A stretch of 12,896 bases of DNA, taken from Eimeria necatrix. Lineage: Eukaryota > Apicomplexa > Conoidasida > Eucoccidiorida > Eimeriidae. The position numbers and the translations under genes are program-made. Positions 7,153 through 12,896 of the stretch are shown here, in pieces. The stretch spans positions 3,463 to 16,358 of the forward strand of contig NW_013651764.1 in the NCBI RefSeq assembly GCF_000499385.1. The letters are read 5' to 3'. Below the pieces are notes generated by a model, which saw nothing but the letters and a program-made list of their open reading frames with translations, was not told where the DNA came from and ran no database searches. Every line of letters starts with the position of its first letter. Position 1 is the first letter of the stretch.

Positions 7153-8240
7153 TGAGTTTGCATGTGGTAGTGGCGAGCAAGCCTTTTTCGACATACCCAC
7201 TGCACATTATAAAGCGACCCTGAGTGCTTAGAGGTCATACGATGCATCAAAACTACTCAGCAGGCTTACACCTTGCCTGTGTCAGTTCAGCACTTATGTG
7301 TCAAATATAAGCGGTGCACTTGCAGCAACTGCACTCAACTTCACTTCAAAACAGAGTCACGCAGACCTATCCTACTTCAAAAAATACACGAAACAGATAA
7401 GTGCCACCAATGGTTTCCGAATAAGTGGAGGTTTCAACGCACACTGGAAGCATGGTGATCTGTAGCAGCAAGTGAAGAAATTGTGGACTGTCGCGCAGGA
7501 CATGCCGAGCAAATAAAGTCCTCATGAGCTAGAAAGAAAATTCAACAGCGCGCCTTAATGCCACAAACAACCTATATCAGAACGTTGCAAGCGATTGTGC
7601 TTCATCGCAAACAAACTACCCCGCTAGCCTTTTCATGCACTAGGGCAGAGCATCGTACTGCACACTTGCATTGGGACAACTGTATCAGATCTGAGCTGCG
7701 CATTTGAAAGGAAACGGACGCGCTAGTCTGAGTTCTGAAGCACGTGATCAGCAAGATCTTTTGAGTCCTGAGCACTCAGGAGGTGGTGACACGAGCACGC
7801 AAGGAGATGCGGTAAAACAAATCGAATAGGGAACGTGTTTGCAGTGGAAGCGCAAAAAACCATATGTAGAGATACATGAGCTGGTTGTAAGTCCAAAGGG
7901 CGCCCCCGACCGCAACTTCCCGCTCAAGAAATGCGCGCTCTAATTTGCAGGCACATATAAAACTGTCACTGCTATTCTCATGTTTCTTCAAGCCGAGAAA
8001 AATGTTTTATACATAAAAGGCACAAACGTGCTGCGCATTGGAAATGCCACATATTCAATATAACATTTGTGGATGGGGCACACATAGCACGATAGCCTTT
8101 GACTGAATATGACACTCGCCTATGATCCATTCCACTCACTAAACTCCTAACAGTACATGTAGAACTGGCGAGCAAGTCTTCTTCGGGCTTCACACTAATT
8201 ATGACACACGCCTCGGATCGATTCCACTCCCTCACCTTTT
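7153..8240 (+). repeat. Monomer 3, subtype B (about 1,088 bp), with an internal duplication
   Basis: It has the B order: CAGTTCAGCA block near 7283, anchor 7311, AATAAA 7512-7517, CACGTG 7741-7746, TAATTTGCAG 7941-7950. About 13 bp are missing after the Lys-rich block (near 7489) relative to the unit at 8241. The right end carries the first half of a diverged local duplication. Confidence 0.8.
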
Positions 8241-8283
8241 AAGAGTACATGCATTAGTGGCGTGCAAACCTCCTTCCACATAG
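8104..8283 (+). repeat. Diverged local tandem duplication, 92-bp offset
   Basis: The segment 8104-8188 recurs at 8196-8283: both run from an ATATGACAC/ATTATGACAC block through GATCxATTCCACTC to GTACATG (8153 and 8245) and a GCGxGCAA block. Similarity is roughly three in four bases by eye, so this duplication is much older than the one at 9943. Confidence 0.65.
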
Positions 8284-9257
8284 TGCCTGCACATGAAAAA
8301 GCCGTCCCGCACACCAAGGTCATACGCTGCATCAAAACTACTCAGCAGACTGACACCGTCCCTGTTACTGCTTAGCACTTATTCGTCAAACACGAGCGGT
8401 GAACTTCACTTCAAAACAGGTTCACGCAGACCTATCCTACTTCAAAAAATACAAGAAACAGACAAGCCGTGCCACTAATAATCTAAAAGGTGGAGGTTTC
8501 AACGCACACTGGGAGCATGGTGACCTGTGGCAAGAAGTAGAAAACTTGTGGACTCGGAGAGCGTACTGTCACGCAGGACGTGCCGAGCAAATAAAGTCCT
8601 CATGACGTAGAAACCAAATTCAACGGCGCGCCTTGATGCCACAAACAACCTATATCAGAACGTTGCAAGCATTTGTCCTTCATCGCAAACAAACTACCCC
8701 GTGAGCCGTTTCATTCACTAGGGCAGAGCATCGTACTGCACACTTGCATTGGGACAACTGTATCAAAGCTGATCTGCGCATTTGAAAGGAAACGGACGCG
8801 CTAATCTGAGTTTTGAAGCACGTGATCAGCAAGACCTTCTGCGTCCTGAGCACTCAGGAGGTGGTGACACGACCAGGCCACGAGATGCAGTACACTGAAT
8901 CAAATAGAGAACGCGTTTGCTGCGGGAGCACAAAAAACCAGATGCTGAAATACATCAGCTCATTATAAAGCCAGATGCCGCCCCTAAAAGCTCGTAACTT
9001 GCATGTATCCACCTAAGAGAAATGTTCCAACGTCTCGCTAAGCAAATATGCGGTTTAATTTGCAGGCGTATACAATCGTGCAACTGCCTTTTTCGTGTAC
9101 CTTCAAGCCGTGAAGCATGTCTCATACGTAAAATACAGAAACACGCTCTCCATTAAAAATGACACAAAAGCATGAGAATGTCTGCGCACGGTGCACACAT
9201 CGCACGAGGGCCTTAGACGAATTAGCGTCTCGAAACGATTCCGCTACGTACCTTCTT
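8241..9257 (+). repeat. Monomer 4, subtype B (about 1,017 bp), with a 20-bp deletion
   Basis: The anchor is cut short at 8394: 20 bases found between AGCGGTG and AACTTCAC in the unit at 7153 are missing, which shifts the Lys-rich frame. Otherwise the B order holds, with AATAAA 8590-8595, CACGTG 8819-8824 and TTTAATTTGCAG 9054-9065. Its stretch CGCTAATCTGAGTTTTGAAG is the best match to the decayed copy upstream of the array. Confidence 0.8.
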
Positions 9258-10429
9258 AAGAGTAAATGTATTATCGGCACACAAGCCTTCTGCCACATAC
9301 GTTCTGCGCATTCGTAAAACATGAGCGGTGCACTTGCAGCAACCGCACTCAGCTTCACTTCAAAACAGAGTCACGCTGACCTATCCTACTTCAAAAAATA
9401 CAAGAAACAGACAAGTGCCACCAATGATTTCCAAATAACTAGAGGTTTCAACCCACACTGGAAGCATGGTGCCCTGTAGCAAAAAGTGAAGAGATTGTAG
9501 ATTCGAAGAGCGTTATGTTGCGCAGGACTCGCTGAGCAAATAAAGTCCTCTTGACCTAGAAAGCAAATTCAACGGCGCACCTTAATGCCACAAACAACCT
9601 ATATCAGAACGCTGCAAGAATTGGTGCTTCATCGCAAACACACTACCCCGCTAGCCTTTTCATGCACTGTGGCAGAGCATTGTACTGCACACTTGCATTG
9701 GGACAACTGTATCAGATCTGAGCTGCGCATTTGAAAGGAAACGGACGCGCTAGTCTGAAATCTGAAGCACGTGATCAGCAAGACCTTCTGCGTCCTGAGC
9801 ACGCGGGAGGCATTCTCATAAGCACGCCAGGAGATGCAGTAAAACAAATCGAATACGGAACGCGTTTGCTGTCAAGGCACAAAACACCATATGATGAGAT
9901 ACATGAGCTCACTGCAAAGCAAGAAGGCTCCCCTAAAAGCTCGTAACTTGCATGTATCCACCTAAGAGAAAGGTCCCAACGTCTCGCTCGGCAAATGTGT
10001 GCTTTAATTTGCAGGCGTATACAATCGTGTAACTGCCTTTTTCGTGTACCTTCAAGCCGTAAAGCATGTCTCATACGTAAAATACAGAAACACGCTCTCC
10101 ATTAAAAATGACACAAAAGCATGAGAACGTCTGCGCACGGTGCACACATCGCACCAGGGCCTTAGAGGTAACTTGCATGTATCCACCTAAGAGAAAGGTC
10201 CCAACGTCTCGCTCGGCAAATGTGTGCTTTAATTTGCAGGCGTATACAATCGTGTAACTGCCTTTTTCGTGTACCTTCAAGCCGTAAAGCATGTCTCATA
10301 CGTAAAATACAGAAACACGCTCTCCATTAAAAATGACACAAAAGCATGAGAACGTCTGCGCACGGTGCACACATCGCACCAGGGCCTTAGACGAATTAGC
10401 GTCTCGAAACGATTCCGCTACGTAACCTC
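9258..10429 (+). repeat. Monomer 5, subtype B, with a 90-bp deletion and a 225-bp duplication
   Basis: Compared with the next unit, 90 bases (equivalent to 10485-10574, including the acceptor-like string) are missing at 9310/9311. AATAAA is at 9539-9544 and CACGTG at 9768-9773. The right part holds two adjacent copies of a 225-bp segment. Without that duplication the unit would be about 947 bp. Confidence 0.8.
9943..10392 (+). repeat. 225-bp tandem duplication, no difference seen by eye
   Basis: The segment 9943-10167 is followed directly by 10168-10392. I compared the two by eye and found no difference before the last base or two at the boundary. Neighbouring monomers differ from each other far more, so this duplication is very recent or an assembly join. 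The segment contains the acceptor-like TTTAATTTGCAG and the CTCATACGTAA block. Confidence 0.9.
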
Positions 10430-11484
10430 TTAAGAGTACATGTATTATCGGCACACAAGACTTCTGCCACATACGGTCTGCGCATGGTGAAATGGTCCCG
10501 CACACCTAGAGGTCATAGGTTGCGTCAAAACAACCAGGCAAAACAACGCCTTTCTTGTTTCAGCTCGGCCCTTATTCGTAAAACATGAGCGGTGCACTTG
10601 CAGCAACCGCACTCAGCTTCACTTCAAAACAGAGTCACGCTGACCCATCCTTCTTAAAAAAATACAAGAAACAGACAAGTGCCACCAATGATTTCCGAAT
10701 AACTAGAGGTTTCAACCCACACTGGAAGCATGGTGCCCTGTAGCAAAAAGTGAAGAAATTGTAGATTCGAAGAGCGTTATGTCGCGAAGGACGTGCCGAG
10801 CAAATAAAGTCCCCATGACTCAGAAACCAAATTCAACGGCGCGCCTTGATGCTACCAAAAAGCTATATCAGAACGTTGCCGGAACGTTGCAAGAATTTGT
10901 GCTTCATCGCAACCAAACTACCCCGTGAGCCGTTTCATTCACTAGGGCAGACCATCGTACTGCACACTTGGATTGGGACAACTGTATCAAATCTGAGCTG
11001 CGCATTTGAAAGGAAACGGAAGCGCTAGTCTGAGTTCTGAAGCACGTGATCAGCAAGACATAATGCGTCCTGAGCACTCAGGAGGTGGTGATACGAACAC
11101 GCCAGGAGATGCAGTAAAACAAATCGAATAGGGAACGCGTTTGCTGTGAAGGCACAAAACACTATATGTTGAGATGCATCAGCTCATTATAAAGCCCGAA
11201 GGCGCCTCTTAAAGCTCGTAACTCGCATATATCCGCCTCGCGGCCTAAGAGAAAGGTCCCAACTTCTCGCTCAGCAAATGTTCGCTTTAATTTGCAGGCA
11301 CATATAAACGTGCCACTGGCATTATCGTGTACATTTAAGCTGTGAAACACGTCTTGTACGTTAAAGGCAGAAGCACGCCTTGCATCAGAAATGCCACACA
11401 ATCATGAGAACTTCTGCGCACGGTGCACACATCGGAGACTAATTATGACACTCGCCTCGAATTAACACAACTCCCTAAACTCCT
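10430..11484 (+). repeat. Monomer 6, subtype B (about 1,055 bp)
   Basis: It has the complete B order with CTTGTTTCAG (10554-10563), anchor 10589, AATAAA 10803-10808 and CACGTG 11043-11048. There is an 11-bp micro-duplication of GAACGTTGC at 10871-10879 and 10882-10890. Near 11231-11244 an extra GC-rich insert, about 8 bp, lies within the CCxCCTAAGAG block. Confidence 0.8.
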
Positions 11485-12375
11485 AACACTACATGTGAGA
11501 GTAGTAAGCGAGTTTTCTACAACGTACGCGCTGCACATGATAAAACGGTACGGAGCTCCAGGAGGTCATAGGAAGATTCAAGACAAGTAATCAGGCTAAT
11601 CCCTTTCTTGTTTCAGCTCAGCCACTACTCATTACATATAAACGCTGCACTTAGAGCAACCGCATTCAGTTCCAAGTAAAACCAGAGTGACTGGGCTTTC
11701 TACGACGTCAACTGCCTTCATACGGGAATCAAATTTAACGGCGATTCTTAAGGCCACAAACAACGTATGGCAGAATTTTGCAAGTGTTTGTACTGCACCA
11801 CAGAACAAACTACGCTGTGAAAATTTTCATTCACTAGTGTAGAGCATCGTAATGCACGCCTGCGTTATGACAGCGCCACCAAACTGCAAATCTAAAAGAA
11901 AACAAACGCTTAAGCTTCAGTTTTGAATCGCGTGATCAGCAAGACATTTAGCTTCTTCAGCACGTATGAAGTCATCCGACACGTAGGCGAAAAGGTATAG
12001 AAAGCAAATATCATGAACAGGCGTATGTGGCGGAGGCAAGATAACGTACACCCTTTGGCACACCCGCAGCAGTGACAGAAAGCGGTAAGGGAGGCTTCAA
12101 TTACGCAGAGCCTGGCCCGAAACAATGTTCGCACCTCCTTCCCCAATAGATGTGCATTCTACACGGCAAACGTACGGGAAAAAATCTCACAGAAATTTCT
12201 ACGTGACGTCATGGATTGAGCGACAACGTATAGGTCAAACGCCACGATGCCGATGTGCATTGCAGAGAACACGTGGTTGTGAGTGTAAACATTTTTTTGT
12301 ATGGCGCACACATTACACAATTCTTCGACCAATTACGACACGGGACTCAGATCAAATTCACTCCCTAACCTCTTA
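11485..12375 (+). repeat. Monomer 7, subtype A (about 891 bp)
   Basis: This is the partner of the monomer at 5225, with the same total length and the same A-only right half. Relative to that unit there is a 3-bp insertion near 12040, a 2-bp deletion near 12328 and scattered substitutions. The acceptor-like CTTGTTTCAG lies at 11607-11616. Confidence 0.8.
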
Positions 12376-12376
12376 A
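12125..12376 (+). other. 83-codon frame of the second A monomer
   Basis: This is the counterpart of the frame at 5859-6104, sharing its start Met-Phe-Ala-Pro-Pro and the Cys-Arg-Cys run. The ends differ because of the 2-base indel. No motif or signal peptide is seen. Confidence 0.2.
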
Positions 12377-12896
12377 CAGTCCCCGTGTAAATGCCACGCG
12401 CACCTTTATTCACATATACCTGTAACATGACAAACCGTGAACAAACGCCTCTAACGGTCATAGGTTGCATCAAAATAATTAAGCAGACTAATAGGTTGTT
12501 TCAGCTCAGCACTTATTTGTCAAATATAAGCGGTGCACTGGCAGCAACCGCAGTCAGCTTCAATTCAAAGCAGAGTCACGCTAATCTATCCTACTTCAAA
12601 AAATACAAGAAACAGACAAGTGCCACCAATGATTTCCGTATAACTAGACGTTTCAACGCACACTGGAAGCAAGGTGACCTGAAGAAATTGTGGATTCGAA
12701 GAGCGTTATGTCGCGCAGGACGTGCCGAGCAAATGAAGTCCTCATGAGCTAGAAAGCAAATTCAACGGCGCGCCTTAATGCCACAAACAACCTATATCAG
12801 AACGCTGCAAGAATTGGTGCTTCATCGCAAACAAACTACCCCGCTAGCCTTTTCATGCACTAGGGCAGAGCATTGTACTGCACACTTGCATTGGGA
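12376..12896 (+). repeat. Monomer 8, subtype B, cut by the window end
   Basis: It opens like monomer 2 (TAAATGCCACGCGCACC), with the anchor at 12530. The poly(A)-like hexamer present in the five full B units is AATGAA here (12732-12737). The sequence stops inside the GCAGAGCATTG block. Confidence 0.8.
12391..12747 (+). pseudogene. Longest Lys-rich B-unit frame (118 codons)
   Basis: In this unit a 12-base deletion and base changes remove the stops that end the same frame in other units, so it reads on through Trp-Ile-Arg-Arg-Ala and ends at TGA 12745-12747. Tyr-Phe-Lys-Lys-Tyr-Lys-Lys is its most basic part. The substitution pattern against monomer 2 gives no sign of selection on the protein. 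No family is recognised. Confidence 0.25.

Larger units (their letters stand above)
5225..12896 (+). repeat. Higher-order tandem repeat array, period about 6.27 kb
   Basis: Eight monomers lie head to tail. An anchor near each monomer start (GCGGTGCACTTGCAGCAAC or its variants) occurs at 5379, 6265, 7311, 8394, 9325, 10589, 11643 and 12530. The first and seventh monomers share a subtype (A, about 890 bp) that the others lack. The two A anchors are 6,264 bp apart and the B anchors just after them are 6,265 bp apart, so a block A-B-B-B-B-B is repeated. The two A copies agree at about nine bases in ten over 5720-6020 and 11980-12290, counted by eye. The array continues beyond the window. Whether it is a satellite, a segmental cluster or a transcribed long RNA locus cannot be told from the sequence alone. 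Confidence 0.85.

Noticed and set aside
9731..10074. Overlapping plus and minus frames in monomer 5
   Set aside because: They arise from repeat DNA that is closed in the same frame in other monomers, and the minus frame crosses the 225-bp duplication.
5225..12896. CRISPR-like or phage-type array
   Set aside because: The repeats are about 1 kb, diverged, without short direct repeats and unique spacers, and there are no associated genes.

Overview
This window looks like eukaryotic, largely non-coding DNA. The 12.9 kb hold no long open frame (the longest is 161 codons), no bacterial-type gene packing, no rRNA or tRNA I can recognise, and no CRISPR array or integrase. There are several good spliceosomal-type acceptor strings (pyrimidine run ending in CAG) and AATAAA signals. 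GC is moderate, roughly mid-40s percent by eye. A metazoan is most likely. A few short secreted-looking peptides and one C-x-Y-Y-C exon-like stretch recall small tick salivary proteins, so an arachnid is my low-confidence guess.

Region 1, about 1-4190, is single-copy DNA with scattered exon-like islands and no complete gene I can name. The best candidates are a 74-residue secreted-type frame on the minus strand (1492-1268) followed by an AATAAA signal, a 161-residue minus-strand frame with a signal-like start (2354-1869), a minus-strand frame with one strong membrane helix (2870-2484), and a plus-strand frame with coding-like codon texture but two internal stops (3024-3446). A plus-strand exon-like stretch lies at 868-1035.

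Region 2, about 4195-5224, is a transition zone. Short blocks resemble the repeat that follows, in a very decayed form. It also holds a 56-residue plus-strand frame (4759-4929) with a good signal peptide.

Region 3, 5225 to the window end, is a tandem array of about 0.9-1.1 kb monomers in the order A-B-B-B-B-B-A-B. The two A units lie 6,264 bp apart and the B units just after them lie 6,265 bp apart, so the array is a higher-order repeat with a period near 6.27 kb. The second copy runs off the right end. The units carry local duplications and deletions, including a 225-bp tandem duplication with no difference visible by eye.

I cannot show that genes in this window work together. The most distinctive object is the higher-order repeat array with its decayed left flank. 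The most gene-like objects are the two small secreted frames at 1268-1492 and 4759-4929.
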